Notes: generated by a model from the letters alone, not told the origin. Positions 1 through 14,404 are shown, numbered from the stretch's first letter. The stretch is DNA of 64,000 nucleotides from Daphnia pulex (GCF_021134715.1 NC_060018.1:6341501-6405500); one strand, 5' to 3'. Made by a program: numbers and translations.

Positions 1-735
1 ATTGCACTAAGTCTAAATATGGTTGTTTTCCTGGGATATTGTAGCAAGAAAAATGAGGGAAAAGCTTTTTGATGTCGTTCGTCATTTTGTTATAACAGGA
101 CTTTTGCGTTCGTGAACAACTCTCATCATAGACCAACACTTTCGAATTTAGCGTAATTCTCGCGACATCATTTGTTTTAAATGCAACAAAATTGTATTTT
201 CAACCAAGCACGTGATGTGTATATTAGGTAACAACAGCGAGCACTTTACCACACGTATGCTATAACACATTGATAAAGGACAAATGCAGAATCTGGCGCA
301 AAATAAGATGAGCACTGATTTCACTTTTCTAGTTTTCCTCCCGTTCCGCTCACTTTTGTTTTTCTGTGCGAAATGAAGTTAAACTGAAAATGTCAATTTG
401 CATCATCTTTACCTATACATGAAACGATCAAAATTACGACGGACACAAATAAAAATGCAACGAAAACGCATCAAATTGTAATTATCACAGATTTCCAATA
501 GATTACATAGCAGGTCCTACACGCTGTATCAAATAGATAATACAGAGTAGGCTACTGCACTAGACCTGCTAAGTAATTTGTTGCTTTTTTTGACTAGAAT
601 AAACTATCATGTCTCTCCACACGGCAAATGCCAATCATGTCAACCAATCAACGCTATAAAAAAAAGTTAAAAAGGAACATCTCAAAAAATATCGTGGTTC
701 ATAATAAGGCAGTTTGAAACGTGGAACCTATTTGC
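1..735. other. 3' flank of the guanylate cyclase gene, no gene seen
   Basis: The stretch lies downstream of the stop codon of the minus-strand receptor guanylate cyclase and is AT-rich. I see no open frame of note, no RNA gene and no clear minus-strand AATAAA signal. It should contain the 3' untranslated region of the cyclase mRNA. Confidence 0.5.
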
Positions 736-3700
736 TCAAACACACGGTTGAGGGCTCGTCGTCCGTAACGGGATACTAGGCGAAGAATCACGATGGTACG
801 TCGGATTAGAAGCGATGATGGGCGTGGAACGATGGTAGTGCGTTGTCATCATTCGCTGTGGATTACATATGTTTCCTTGGATTTGACAAGTTTTGCACGG
901 AGTCTCGATGATGGACGGTTGGCGTGTGAGAGGCACGGGGTTTTGATAATGGCCAAACGAGCAATGATTCCTTTCATTCTTGAAACTAATGTCGACTCCG
1001 TTATTCAGTTGCGGCACCTTTGATTCGTAGTCTTCTTCCGGGGTTGCTGGGCAGTCGCCAAGCAGCCACGTACTCGGAGATGTGTCGATAGGATCCAACT
1101 CTGTTGGCGACTGGACGTTGTCTAACATGAGCGGAATGTCACGCGGCGTCTGTTGATCGACAACCAACGGTTCCGAAGGGATGGATGGTGTCTCTGCTTC
1201 AATGGCAGTCAAACGGCCGCCTCTAGTACGCCAAGGCTCTTCACCAACGAGCCAGTACGTCATCATTTCACCTTTGCCCTGTCAAAATGATCAAAATGAG
1301 TTCAACTGATTCACAATAATCGCGGTAGAAAATGAGCCGCTTACCCGAATGGGAGTCATTCCGCGCTCTTCAATGATGTAACCACCTAACCGATCCAAAA
1401 GCTCTTTGGTGGCGGCGGAAATGTGAATTCGAAGAGCTTGTCCGGATGATTCCATTCTGGACGCAGTGTTGACCGTGTCGCCAAAAAGACAATACCTGGG
1501 CATTTTCAATCCGACCACTCCGGCAACGCAGGGGCCGGAATGAATGCCAATGCGCAGCTTGAGCGTTTCTCCCGGTCGATGTCGAATGTGGAAGTTGCGT
1601 ATCTCCGACAACAGGTGAAGGGCTAGTGAAGCGATTTCGGCCGCGTGATGGTCGCCGTTACGAATGGGTAAACCGCTGGCTACCATGTACGCGTCGCCGA
1701 TCGTCTCCACTTTGTAGGCGTCGTAATTTTCCAGGATCGAATCGAATAACGTGTAGAGCTCGTTGAGAAGGCCAACCACTTGCAGCGGTGTGCTCACGGC
1801 CGATAGCGACGTGAAACCGACGATATCGCTGAAATAAATCGTAACCGAGTCGAAACTTTCCGCTTTCACAGGTTCTCCTCGTTTCAGCGATTCCACCACA
1901 GACCTGTTGGATTTTAATTCTCAGATTAATATCATGTTTCTAAATTTAAATTATTAAAAAGCGAATTACTTTGGTAAGACTCGATGCAAAAGAGCTTCTG
2001 TTTTCTTCTTCTCCTCGACCAGTTGATCGGTCCTTTCCTGGACGAGACCTTCTAAATTATAAGTGTACTTTTCCATCATGATCATGATGTTGTCGAAAAT
2101 GTTGGGCTTTCTGATAATAATAGAATACACATCATCAGTATTTTACGTAACAATTTTCTGTATGATTTTGAATAAAGACTTACAGTCCTGCTTCCATTTC
2201 CTTTAATCGACCGCGAATGGATTTGAAATCAGGCCGCATGTCTGGCGATTCGTGCCAGCAGTCCTGCATGCACCTGATTATGTAATCTTTGCAATCCAGT
2301 TGCGATATGGGCGGCCGGAAGAACTTGTAGAAGAACCACTCCGGGTGCGCTACCTTTTCGACGATTTCTACTCCAACCAATGATAACCAGCACAATGTTA
2401 GCACACGGCATTTGTTGATAAAATAACTGGGACACAAAAAGTTTCGTATTACCTTTGGGCGACATGGTGTACAGCAAATCACCCCAAGGTCCTTTACGAC
2501 CTATGATCTCGTAGAGAATGATGCCAAAAGAGAAGACGTCACCTTTCTGGGTCCCACGCAACGGGGGATTGTGGTTGCGCAGCAGTTCGGGAGCTTTCCA
2601 CAAAAGGCGTTTGCTACACTGCATTTTCATGCGGGCTTCATGACTGGAAGCTATATACAATAATAACATTCACAATATGACACGTTATTCAATTATTTCA
2701 AGACTATTTCAAAATTTGTAATTTAATTTACCCTTGAGTTCTTGCAGACCAAAGTCAGTGATTTGTAAAACCCATCGGGAGTCGACCAAACAGTTGGAAG
2801 ATTTCAGGTTACCGTGTGACACAATTTCACTGTCGTGTAGAAAAATCATTCCCTGAGTAACGGAGAATTTTTTAATGATTATTGCATGATGTTTAGCGCA
2901 GCATTGAATTAAAAGACACCGGAAGGGGCAAATATACCTTGATCAAATCGGCTACGAGGGATGCGATGAAGATGGTGTCCAATTTGAAATCTGGATTTTG
3001 AAGGACGTCTTCCAAACTCCCGCGGGCGCAGTAGGCCGTCAGGATGAAAACGCCGCCGTACTCGACAGACGCGCCGATGAACGAGACGATATTTTCATGG
3101 CGAATTTCCGTCATCTCTTTCAATTCCTTGCGCACGTTCCTGGTCAAATCGACGTTCTTGTGACTGATGGCCTTGATGGCCACTAGGTTGCCTTTGTAGC
3201 TGCCGGTTCGAGTGTAGACACGCTTCAATCCCAAGTCGCCAATCGGGTCGCCTTTGACACCCGGAGTCGGTCCGATGCTTCCATTGCTGCTGTTGTTGTT
3301 GTTGGAGCCGTGATGGCCGCCAAATCCCAGGAGGGAGCGACGTGTGACGGGAATATCAGACGAAACCGTCAAGGCAGAAGATGGTGGGTCGTTGATACTG
3401 TCCGGGAAATTGGTTATGATGACCTCACGAATGTCCACTTTCCAGAGGAGGCAAGCCAATTTGTGCTCATAACGATAGTGTCTAATGGGGGATGAAAATA
3501 GTAATAAGTTTATCGACCACAAAAGTCGTCGAGTGAAAACAAAGATCTCACCTGGACACAAGGCCAATGGCCACAATGAGCACAACGCCGGACACGGTGC
3601 ATATAACAAAACTCCTCCAGTCGGGTGTCGCAACTTGGACACACTTTTCGCCAACGAAGCCGCAGGGAGGTTCTGGAATTGGTGGACCCGATCCAAGCCA

Positions 3701-6700
3701 GTCGATTGGGCGACTCAAGTTAAAATATTGAAAGATCTATAGACGGAATTTAAAGGTTTAAACGATCGTGAACAAAAAACGTTGGCAGCCAATTTCAGGA
3801 ATGGCGAGTTTCTCCATATTAAAAAAAAAAAAAAAAAAAAAAAACTCTAACTGGAAAATCGCAAGGTGAGAATGGGAAAGAGACGGAACTTACCGGCAAA
3901 TCGTTCGGGGAATTGCTGCTTGAATTGTACTGGAAATACCCAACCGGTTGCATGACGTAAGCCGTTGTCTCGTCCGACGCCGAGGCTTCCGACCGCTTTC
4001 CATGGAAGGGAAGCATGGAAACCACGGTGTAATTGCCTTCAGCATCGCCGTTCGAGTCAATGAATACCTTGGGGGTGGAAAAAATCCCATTAGAAACATA
4101 AATACCAGTTGACACATTTCATGGTAGGATTGTTGTGTACTCACATCGAACCCAAGAACCGAGTGGTAAGGGCGATTGCGGATCCGTTCCATGATGTTCG
4201 TCCCATTGCGGGGATCGAATCCGTCGCGAAGAGCTTCCGTCAACGCCTTGGCGTAAATCATGATGGCGTCATAAGCATGATAGGCGTGAATAGGAACTTC
4301 GATGTCGTTGAAGATGATCGGGTGGTACGGCACGCAGAACGGCGGTCGAGCCGAGTACTCTTTGATCTTGGCCAGCACTTTCCTGTGTGACAATAAAATC
4401 AAGGTGTTAGATTGATGAAGCGAGACACAGCTAATTGGTGTTGGACTTGCTTGAAATCCGGATTACGCGGATGAGAAGCCGTCACTTTCAACACCGAGCG
4501 GAAGGCCTGGATTTCGTCGTCTTTTTTAATGGTGTGCATGTAAGGATCGAGGTAATCTTATGGCGACAAACAACAGAATGTTTAAAATCAACGTATCACT
4601 AGAACTGTGAATAAGACAACTTACTGCGACTAGTGTACTCCTGGGCATTGCTCTCTGGATCGAATATAAAGTCGTCGATGGAAATGATCATGTAGTCCCC
4701 GTTTCCCAACACTTTGAGCCCGTGGAGAGCTTTAACAAAATCGACAAGGGCTATATGTTCTCCAATGAACAGGTAAACTAAAACATTTAAACAAGAAAAA
4801 GATGAGAAATAATTGAATTATTGATCGTAGGAGAACATTCTTACCCCTAGTGCGTTTATAGGTTTTCCGGGCTATTTTGTTGATCGTTTCCACTTGAGCA
4901 GGTATATAATCGTCCAAATGAATAACGTCGGTCACGTCAATATTTTTATCTCTGGCGGAATCCTATACATATACAACAGTTCACGGGAAAGGTCTTTTAA
5001 ATAAAAATTCTTCTCTGTCAAAATGTACTGACAATGAGAGCGCAACGAACCTTGATGGCGTCTTTGATTTGGATCCATTCATTTCTCCTTCCTACGATTA
5101 TGATGACTTTGTTCCATCCGAATTTCTCCAACAAAGCCATGACCGATTTGGAGATTTTAGATGACGGTGGCAGCGTTCGAGCGAACGTGAAGTACGTCTG
5201 CGGCATTTCAGATAACTTCGTTTCAGAGCATTTCTATACGACAAAGAAATAAAAAAAAAATACAATTGTAATTTCTCGGAAACCTTCAGAATAAATTTTC
5301 TTAGAAATTTAGGAAAAAATTCTAACTCGAAATAAATTTATGAGCTGGTCGATATAAAATAAAGTTACGTAAGTGGTTCTAAACCTGAATTTCTCAAAAA
5401 CTAGATTGTTGAGCATGTCGGGAAAAAAAAAGAGTGCGCATAATGAAGACTGGATCCTGGATGTTCAATGTCAATGATCGATTTCACGATTACGAATAGA
5501 CTGGGGCGAAACCAGAATAAGGGTTTTCTTTTCCTATGAAAGTTTACGATACCTCTTCAGGTGTTTTTATTTTTTTGAAAGGATGGACCCATTACCGCAA
5601 AGTGGAGGATACCAATTTTATTGTTAGGGCGGCCAAATTGAATATCAAACCTGACCATGAGCAATGTTTTGGAAAAAGCAAAGGCAAGAGCAAAAATAAA
5701 TTAAAACATAACTACTATAGCGGAGAGAGAGAGAAAAAAAAAAAAAAGATGGATGACCGCTGTCGGACAGCACAACTCTCGGTCGGACGGTCCACTAAAT
5801 TTATCCACGCCCCTCTTCCTCCTTAACCGGAGGACAAATACAAAGACAAAAAAACTTCCAACAAACAAAACAAGTCTTGAAAAGAGGAGAAAGTCTTGTG
5901 CAGCTGGAACAACCCGAATAGGTAATTACTTCATTTGCATTTAATTACGGTCATCTCGAGCAGCAAAAAAAAAATGGAAATAAGAGAGAGACGGACAAAT
6001 AAAGAGCCACAACAAAAGATGAAATCAGGACCAACGGGTTTTTGAAAAAAACAAAAAAGTTTTTAATCATTATTCGAGGGGGTAAACAGCTTGCACGTGC
6101 TCATTATAGGTTACCACTATCCTAGTCCGCTCCGGGACAACTTTGCAGTACGCATTAGACAGGATTACAAGGACGAGGCCATTCAGCTCAGGTTCGATTG
6201 AACCCGTAACATATAATCTATTTTATCATGAAAGAGGATTTCTCCCGTGATAAGAGATGATAGACTCCCCCCAAAGGAAAATGAACAGGAAAATGAACGA
6301 TATTTGATTGAGTCATTACGTACATGCGTAATCATGGGTAGGTTCCAGGCGGCCGCCACCAGGGCTTCGGCTGCACACTGTCCATCGGGTCCAATGAAGG
6401 CGATGGTCGAGTTGTTGTCCCTCATTTCGGTCATGCGCCGGATGGCCAATGCCGTCAGTCCATCGTTCCCTACTATACATGTTCCGATTTTTGGATGTAT
6501 TAGAAATTTTCTTTTTCCCTTATAAATCGCGCTCGTAGTAATTGCGCTGAGCAGCCAATAATGTGTGCAATTTTAAAAGAGCGTGTGCATACCCGGGTTG
6601 CCTATGTCGGCCGCAACAAATTGGAGCTTGCGTCCGGGCAAAAGATTCGGGTCGTTGTTGATTGTCTCGATGGCCAGCGGGATGGCGCCCAGCGTCATTT

Positions 6701-8623
6701 TGCTGCTCAGGTAAGAACTCAGGTAACCAATGGTCAACGGCACTTTTGGGTCGATGGCTGACTGGTCTGTTGGACGCGTTGCGTTCAGCATATGCAATGA
6801 GAAAAGAAGAAAACAAAAAGAAAATAGAAAACAAGGTCCAAAAACGGAAAATTTAAGAAGACGATCCAAATGTGTTATCCAAGATTGATGATATCGGCTG
6901 GGTTACGTTCAAAATCAGTAGATTTAAATATTCAAATCCCATCGAGACGGAGTCCATAAATCTAATGAATTAGCTAGCGTTCCAGCTCGAAATTTCACGA
7001 GCGCTCAACTCGTTATGGTCATTTACAAAATCCGTGTCGCCATGCCATAATAATGTGACGATAATAATGACACAACTCACAAGGTGCTGCATTTGTTATG
7101 CTGTGCAAACGTTTCACTTGGAAGACTGCACTCCTTGCTATTTGGATCACTGCCCGTGTTTAGAAAACCAACGACTCCACCCGTTCTGTCTATTAGTTGT
7201 GGCGGTTCCTCTAGATCATACAATTTTCTGGTTGCACTTTGCATTAGGAGATGAAAATTTACTTATTATCGAATTTGAAACAAACCTTATTTCAACCATG
7301 TAAATTGTAAAATAGTGTTAGTTGGCAAATCATTCCAGTTTTGTTCCTCCAAGAAAATCGGAATGTTTAAAATGACAAGCAATGATACATTTGCAAAGAA
7401 AAACTGTCAGCCACACTGCAGCATTAAAGAGTTCAAGAGAACTTTCAAGAAAATATGAAAATGTTATGTTTTTTTATCGGCATGGTTGTTTTCTACATAA
7501 ACTTGGGATATTCCTGAAGGAACAACACTGGAATACTTTGCTGACAAAATAACTGATGGTTGTTTCAGTTTCAGAACTTAGATTATTATAAATGATTTTC
7601 AAATTTTGAAATGTTCGAACTTTAGTCTCTAGAAGCAAAGAGCAAATAGCAAATTTGGTATTTATCAAGATGTTTTCGTAAATCAACACGATTGCCTTCC
7701 AGATTGACTTAAAAACTAATATAAAAAACTTTAGCAATACATTTAATCACTTCAAATTGGATTTTACCTTGAGCTGGATTTCGAATGTCAACATTCCGAT
7801 TCGTCGGAACAAAAACAAAACAAAAGCAGACGACACTTTTCTTATTTAGCTGTCGTTGAGAAATCAAAACAATCACAAAATTGACCCCTTCCGGCCAAAT
7901 CCGAACCGCAAAAACGATTAAAGCAACTTTCTCGCTCGCGCTGGACATCCACTGAACAGATTTAATTTGATTGATTCCTCTAACGATTCTAATATCCAAC
8001 AGATCGTCTCCACAAGTTACACTAAGCACCGCATAGACAAAATCAAGATAAAAATTTGCACGAAACTCCCAGCAGATAATTACTTTTTGACCGAAACCGT
8101 CACAATATTAAGACCTTCCCCCATTAATTAACGAATTTCTTTGTCCGCTGTGAAATTGCCTTCCAACGAGTCAATCCTGAAATGAAAAGTACGAAACGGC
8201 CAACCCTAAAACTTGATCGAATTGTGTGTGTAGCTCACTCGTTCACGTCAAACGCAAATTACTATTGTTTCTCAGAATATAACACACGAATTGAAAAACA
8301 AAAAAAAAAAGAGAAAATAATTTTTTTGAAGACTCACCCGACGAGATTAGGTAATCGGATTGGCTGTAACGTTGGCGGACGGGTGAGGACTTTCCGCCTC
8401 CGCCGGAATTTTTCATTTGATCCGACCATCCCGGATCGGCAAAGCTAAAGGTATCGTCGTCGTTGGGACAGGACTCTACTGACCCATCGCTGGGTTCCTC
8501 CGAGGTCATCAATCGCAAAAGATCACTGTCGCTTATGTTGAGACGGAATGAGGCGATGGCCGAGTTGGCACGGCTGACGCCTGTCCATAAGCCAAGGCAC
8601 AACAAGACGGTGTGAATCATCAT
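736..8623 (-). CDS. receptor-type guanylate cyclase (17 coding exons)
   Basis: A single-pass membrane guanylate cyclase that makes cGMP from GTP. Coding exons, in transcript order: 8338-8623, 6593-6766, 6324-6469, 5051-5233, 4845-4962, 4625-4777, 4451-4556, 4145-4382, 3894-4067, 3552-3736, 2938-3481, 2732-2852, 2453-2650, 2184-2367, 1970-2110, 1345-1903, 736-1278. They sum to 1350 residues, usual for the family. Residues 1-20 look like a signal peptide. The ANF-receptor-type extracellular domain runs to about residue 565 ([20 protein letters not shown] is typical). A membrane helix lies near 569-587. The kinase-homology domain has HGNLKSSN in place of HRD, so it is a pseudokinase. A coupling helix follows, then the cyclase domain with [17 protein letters not shown] and [10 protein letters not shown]; the Glu and Cys of the last two set GTP specificity. 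The C-terminal tail of about 180 residues is not recognised. It resembles Drosophila Gyc32E/Gyc76C; I cannot choose between them. The ligand is unknown. Confidence 0.93.
3821..3844. repeat. A24 homopolymer in a guanylate cyclase intron
   Basis: Twenty-four consecutive A lie just beyond the 3894-4067 exon, inside the following intron. On the transcribed strand this is a poly-T tract. Its length is likely polymorphic and prone to sequencing error. Confidence 0.9.
4446..4450 (-). other. GC-AG intron donor in the guanylate cyclase gene
   Basis: The intron between exons 4451-4556 and 4145-4382 begins GCAAGT rather than GT. Only this donor joins the frames to give [13 protein letters not shown], which fits the receptor domain. 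The nearest GT downstream breaks the frame. Confidence 0.7.
5234..6323. other. 1.1 kb guanylate cyclase intron
   Basis: The intron separates two extracellular-domain exons. It is rich in A runs. On the plus strand at about 6074-6201 there is a short open frame ending at TGA 6199-6201, with protein-like codon choice but no recognised homology. I see nothing else. Confidence 0.6.
6767..8337. other. 1.6 kb guanylate cyclase intron
   Basis: The intron lies between the signal-peptide exon and the first ligand-binding exon. The phases of the two exons join directly (phase 1). No extra exon is needed and I see no convincing one. Confidence 0.6.
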
Positions 8624-8704
8624 CTTCGTTAGAGTTTCAGATGGGCGTATACCATCACTCAGTTTAGCATCATTTCCTCCCGCTCAGCTCTCGTCCAAAA
8701 GGCC
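8338..8704 (-). other. first coding exon with a 5' leader splice acceptor
   Basis: Upstream of the start codon at 8623, the minus strand reads TCTTTTGCAG followed by an untranslated stretch beginning at 8704. This is a good acceptor, so the cyclase mRNA probably has at least one non-coding exon further upstream, inside the large gene-free region. Confidence 0.55.
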
Positions 8705-11700
8705 CTGCAAAAGATATAATGACAAATTCAAATGAGAATCGATAAATAATCGAATATATTCAATATAATTATTTTTTAAGTTAAACAAGAAGTTCCCTAA
8801 ATTCTAATCATCTTTAATTGTTTCACAGATGGTGTTCTAAACATTTTTTTTTCACTGTTAAATTCTTAGTGTCATTTCTTTTGAGTTCGATCCTTTTCTC
8901 ACACCTTTTGTGCGTCTGTTTATTAGCCACCTGGAGAAAGAAAAGAAAAATAGTTCTCTGCGCTTATTGCGGAACAAACATATTATTGAGAGTCTGAGAA
9001 ATAGCGTGGGGACGCGCCGTGTCGGGGCCATAGAGATCGAAAAAATTTTTAAAAGCTAATACGGCCTACACACAACAAACTATTTGTAAAAAAAAAATTA
9101 TATTTCCTGTTCTCACCCCCGGCCGTTGCTGCTGCAATCCGACGCATATGTGTTCCAGACCGACGACCAGCTGCGGCCTTTTGCGAAGCTTATTTTATTT
9201 TGTAGCCCAGCATTTTATAGATTTTCAGTTTTATTATTTCGCGAAAGAATCCCTTTCAGCCCCCCACGTGCAGCATGTCACCTTCAAATAATTCCGTAAA
9301 ACTTCCCTTCAATTTTTAAAATGGCCGGATAGTAAATAAAAAAGCAGTTGTCACCCCCTTTTTTTTCTTCTTACACAAATGTTATTGAGTGAAAAAGTAT
9401 AAGCGTTTTCTTCTGTAGTTATCCTCGTTAAAACCAAGTGAATCCTTCCACTTTTAACGACAGTTTTTATACTTAGACACAACGACATCTTCCCTTCTCT
9501 CCCTCATATTTCGTTTTACGACCGCTTCAAAATCCTTTCCGGGAAATATTTCCGAGCTGCTTTACTATCGCGAACCCAATAGGCTATACAATCAACCCCA
9601 AAAAGAGTGGCACGTAATGACGTAATCCTTTGCTGGGTGCAAAACTGTAAAAAAGAAAGAAAAAAAAACTAAACTAAAGAACTAGAGAACAAATTGTCTG
9701 AGTTCACGGTACACTGCATCCTGTGTTATCAGCTGGGCATACCCCCAAACTCGTACATTTATGAGAAATTTTTAAAGACTTTGTTACCCTTCTTGATTTT
9801 GTTTTGTGCCCCAAAATAATTTCCCTCCCACGTTCATTTTGGTTTTCTATTATTGGATGACAAGGTATTCGAGGGCGTTTGGGTACGGTGATTTCGAACA
9901 ACTCTGTGTGAAATTAAAAAAAAAAATTAACAAAAAAGAAAAACCCAGAAAAAGAAAAGCTATTATTAACCGGGAAATGGTTTTTCGGTCGAATCTTATT
10001 AAATTATAAAACAACAAATAGAATCTTAAATTTTATGTCCAAAATTGGGCTAGCGAGTCAAACAGGTATCATAACAAATGGCCAATCTACTAGTATTTTG
10101 ACGTCAAGCTATTAGTTATTGCCAGCGTCTCAGCATTCTACGCAGGATACAAAACGTGCTGTGTAAGCTAGCGAAAAAGTTAGCAACGAAAAATAATTGG
10201 AAAGATTATGTAACCGGTGAAACTAGTCTGGAGAATATAAGGGAGGACGCAAAGGTTGTATAATTTTACGACCTCTTACATATGCGCTTTCCTATAGAGT
10301 CTAGAGTTCCTGTGTTACCTTATCGCTGGTTTTTTACTTATTCATTCTTTTCGAAAAATTACTTATACATGTGTGTGTTCCTCTCCTCCATTAATCACGA
10401 GGAAAACGCAACCCCAGTCAAAAGATATTGATCATTGACAATAATAATACTAGGGTTATTATTATAGTCTTTATATTCCCAGTCTAGCAGGGCCCTGGTG
10501 GGGGGTATTTCCTTTTAGAAACGAACCAAAATGGCCATCCCCTAAAAGTTACGCAATATCATGCTGTAATCACAAGAGAGGAGATATAGCAGAGAACGAA
10601 AGCCAACAATAAAGAGGTTAAGGTAGGTCGAACCGCAGCGGGTCGTTGTTTTTCTCCTATATAGCTGTTGTTCAAAAAGAATGAAAAGAAATCCTCCACG
10701 GGCTGCTGGAGAAGAGGGACGAGAGTTCACAGAGTACACGATGAAGGCTCAACGGTTTCCATGCGGAACGGGAAGAAAGAAAGAAAGAAAGAAACAGATA
10801 TAAAAGAAAAAAGGACTGAAATGAAGCAACCAATGCAGAGGCGCGCTCCTCCGTTATTAGAATTTATGTTACGGTAGGTCGTCGCAAGCTCAGCGTATAG
10901 AGTTGCTGATGGCCATTTTCATACTGTATGAGCGAGGGAAACTTCAACATCAATGGCCGCCAGCATCAGCCGAGCCCCGTTCTTGTTCCCGACTGTTAAT
11001 GGTGGACAAACTATGTGTGGGATCGTGAGGTACACTTTTGAAGTTTTTTCCCGTCCCGGCTAGGACTTGAAAAGAATAACGATAAAAGAGGGAGAAAAGA
11101 AGAAAAAGAATTGTTTTAAATAAGTCACGGAGGGTGGTCGGTGGCGGTACCGTCAAACAACATTCCAATCTTTAAGTTGTTCAAATCCTTCACCCTAGCT
11201 TTGATCAACGCAACAAAACAGATCGTGAGGTGAAATGTTAATCAAATGGATCATGTTCTCCGGGTCTAAGAACAAGACACTGTGCTGAAAACAGGGCAGC
11301 CATCGAGCGGGTGTCTCCATAAGTAAAATTTTGATTCGTCTCTTTTTAATTTCCAGCTCTCTATCGCAATCACTCAAACGCCTGATTTCCAACTTGCCAA
11401 TCACCTTTTTTTGGAGAATGTCGCTCGAAAACGAGTTATGTTAGAACCAAGAGCGAAAGAAACCAGTTTCAATAACGCCCCAAGTCTTTTCCAATTTGGA
11501 CAGTCTCAGCGTTCGAGGGGTTTTTCATTTTCTCTCCCGCATCGTTACATTTCCACAAACAAAAAAACGCCGAGAAATTCCTAAGAGCCATTGTAAGTCA
11601 GGTAGATATTGTGTATAGAGAGGAGCTCCACAAAAACAGTTCACACATTGTGAAGGTCCAGAATGATGTTGCGCTGGCAACATCCCATTTTGCCCTAAAG

Positions 11701-14300
11701 AAACGAGATGAGCTCAAGGCTCACGACCGTTGCGGGGCTGTGCGGATCGAACGCCGGATCGTGACAGGCCGCCGTTCAAAGATTAAATAGATGCGTTCAA
11801 GTATGGAGATATAATAAAGAGTTGGAAAAGTTGGGCTTATAGCTGACCAAGCACACGTCGCCGGAATAAACAAAACATATTGGGTCGTCAGTTGGTGCGC
11901 ATATGTTCGGGTGGGGGAAAAAAAACCATAAGAAAGGATCATCGGGTACGAAATTAATAATGTCCAGCAATTGGCCCATTTGAGCGGACAATGCTATATA
12001 ACCAGCAGCCAGCCAACGCCGTACTGCAGAGCCGCTATAACAGGAGAAGAAAGTAGCGAGTTTGTGCTGCGTCTAGTGGAATAATGTTACGTGCGACTGA
12101 AGTTTATTTTGGTGTTTGCCTTGGCCAACCAACAACGCGTGATGAAGATTTAGCAAATTAAATTTTTAATTCGTTCCCAGATTGGATTATGTGTCCAGAT
12201 GGTTCGCAAAAATACCATAAAAAAATGGAAAAAGAAAGAATATTATTTCGGTGTTTTCAAATGAAATTGTCGATTTTCTGTTTCGATTTTCCCACTTGTC
12301 GCAAGGAGGACCACCGAAATGGTCAAAGTCATAAAATTTCAAAAAAGAAAAGAATAAGCGGAGACAAAAAAAATCCGTCCTGACCAGCATACAGCATTTA
12401 TTATTCCAAAGGAAACAAAGTGGCGCCAGTGATTGGTTTCTTGAATTGCTGCCGTGTTATTTCTCTTGGCAAAATCAAAAAAGGGCCTTCGAAAAATATA
12501 CATGACCCCGAAAAAAAAATCCGTTCTCTTTCTTTCTCTCTCTAGAAAATGGTGAGGTAGACAAACGAAATCTAGAAAAAACGAACAACCGTAGGATAAA
12601 AAACAATAATGAATAATCGCGATAATTAAGTATAATATAAAGACGATGAAAAAATACGGTTGGCTAGTTAGATGGCTAGTTGAATCCTATGCCCTTTGAT
12701 TTTGAAGGTTATAGTTTAGTTTGCGCCAAAGTGATGGCTGTTGTTATTGAAATGCGCCCAGGTATAAGAATATTGTGGCCATGACCAGCAACAAGAAAAA
12801 TTCGATTGGCGAGAGCAGGTACACAACAGCGGCGCATTCAGCACAGCCAGCAGCAGCCCACAACCAGCAAGGCCCACATATGATAAGGCGAAATAGAAGC
12901 AGATAACTCAGTATAATATCAAAACATTTTTAAAAAATTCATGGGGCATTTTGGACACGTAATCTCAAATTCATTATATAGGAGAGACACCCGAAAAAGC
13001 TATCCGGTGTGGCCCTGCTGCGATTTCTAATGCGCACAGGCGAAGAAATGCAACGCATTCTTCCAATGAAACTGCGGCCGCGTTGCCTTGTTACTAAGGG
13101 ACGAGAGCCAAATAATAATACGTCATAAAAATGGCAGCAGTGGCGATTGGTTGCGACGTACTATACGCCAGCAAGCGCGCCTTCCTTGTTACATTTGTTG
13201 CGGTCGAATAGAAGATGCGTGACGACAGTTTGATTCTGTGGTTCTCATATCGCCAACCAACGATCCATCATGCACATATGCACAGGAGTGTGTGCGTTAC
13301 ACACAGTCAGTCTGTACACTATATACACTAGCAGCAAGAAAACGCAATGAAGGACACGATTTCAAAGCAGCAGACAGGACAAAGAAGGAGGAAGAATAGC
13401 TGCTGCAGTACAGTTTTTGGGTTAAGTTGGGCACGGCAAGGCAAACTGCGTATATACCTGCTCAAAGAATTTGCATCGCTAATTGTTACATCGTCGTTTT
13501 GTATGTCTATTGCCGGCCTTCCTTGTAGAGTTTGTTTTTGTTCTTTTTTTTCTCTGGTTATTGGCGACCGGCGCCTCTCATCTCACGTAGCCGATGAATT
13601 GTTCACTATTTTATAGCTCGAAATCAGTGGCCGGATTTTTCAGACTTTTTCTTTCTTTAAATGAATCGAATTCTATACGTGCCCAATATATATTTCCTTT
13701 CCCACTCCACTACAAAGGCACCTTGGCTATATTATAAGAATGTCACAATGAGCGCCACTGGACTGTGTATACGTCTCACTTCCGACGGCCCCAGTTTCTT
13801 TTTCTTTTATGGTTGCCATTTTCTATGTTATAAATGATCCCCCGTCCGGGATTCCGAGCTGCGCAATCGAGTCACCAGTCAAAGGAAAACCCTCGCCATT
13901 TCCCCCCTCACTTTGGCGACATGCAATATTACAGGAGCCGAGAGAGAAAAGAGAGAAAGAAATCAAAAGATATAATCACGCAATCATGCGTCCTACCGGA
14001 TGTACGATAGATTGCCGTTGTAGCTGCCAATCCACGGGGGCGTCGTTTGGCGTCGCTATGTTGCTCCTCCGTCTCCCGACAAATCAAAAAGGCCGAACGA
14101 CAATTTTGATGATGGCGCCTAGCGACTGGTTGAATCTACACACTGCGCCAGCGTCGAGATGGATAACAAACAAGTGGTTGCGAGACCAACCAAATCGAAT
14201 AGATTCGCTTTTTTTTATTTTTCGAATCAAAGTCTCAAAGCCAAAAACGAAATCTCCTAGCCAATAATAACCAGCAAATCAAACTACAGAACTAGATAGA
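8705..14300. other. gene-free region, part 1
   Basis: No open frame here resembles a known protein, and the longest frames are low-complexity. The sequence has many A and T runs, a GAAA repeat at about 10772-10794, pyrimidine runs near 12530, and scattered TATA-like words. It may contain leader exons or enhancers of the minus-strand guanylate cyclase; none can be fixed by eye. Confidence 0.5.
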
Positions 14301-14404
14301 TTGCTGACATGAGAGAGAGAGAGAGAACTTGTTGAAATTTTGATCCGATCTGGTCGCCAGTTGGCCAGTCACTGAGGCAAGTTAGACCGGGACCAGTTGA
14401 CTAT

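Noticed and set aside
6180-6205. tRNA T-arm-like GGTTCGATTGAACC
   Set aside because: No acceptor stem, D-arm or anticodon arm at the expected spacing on either strand.
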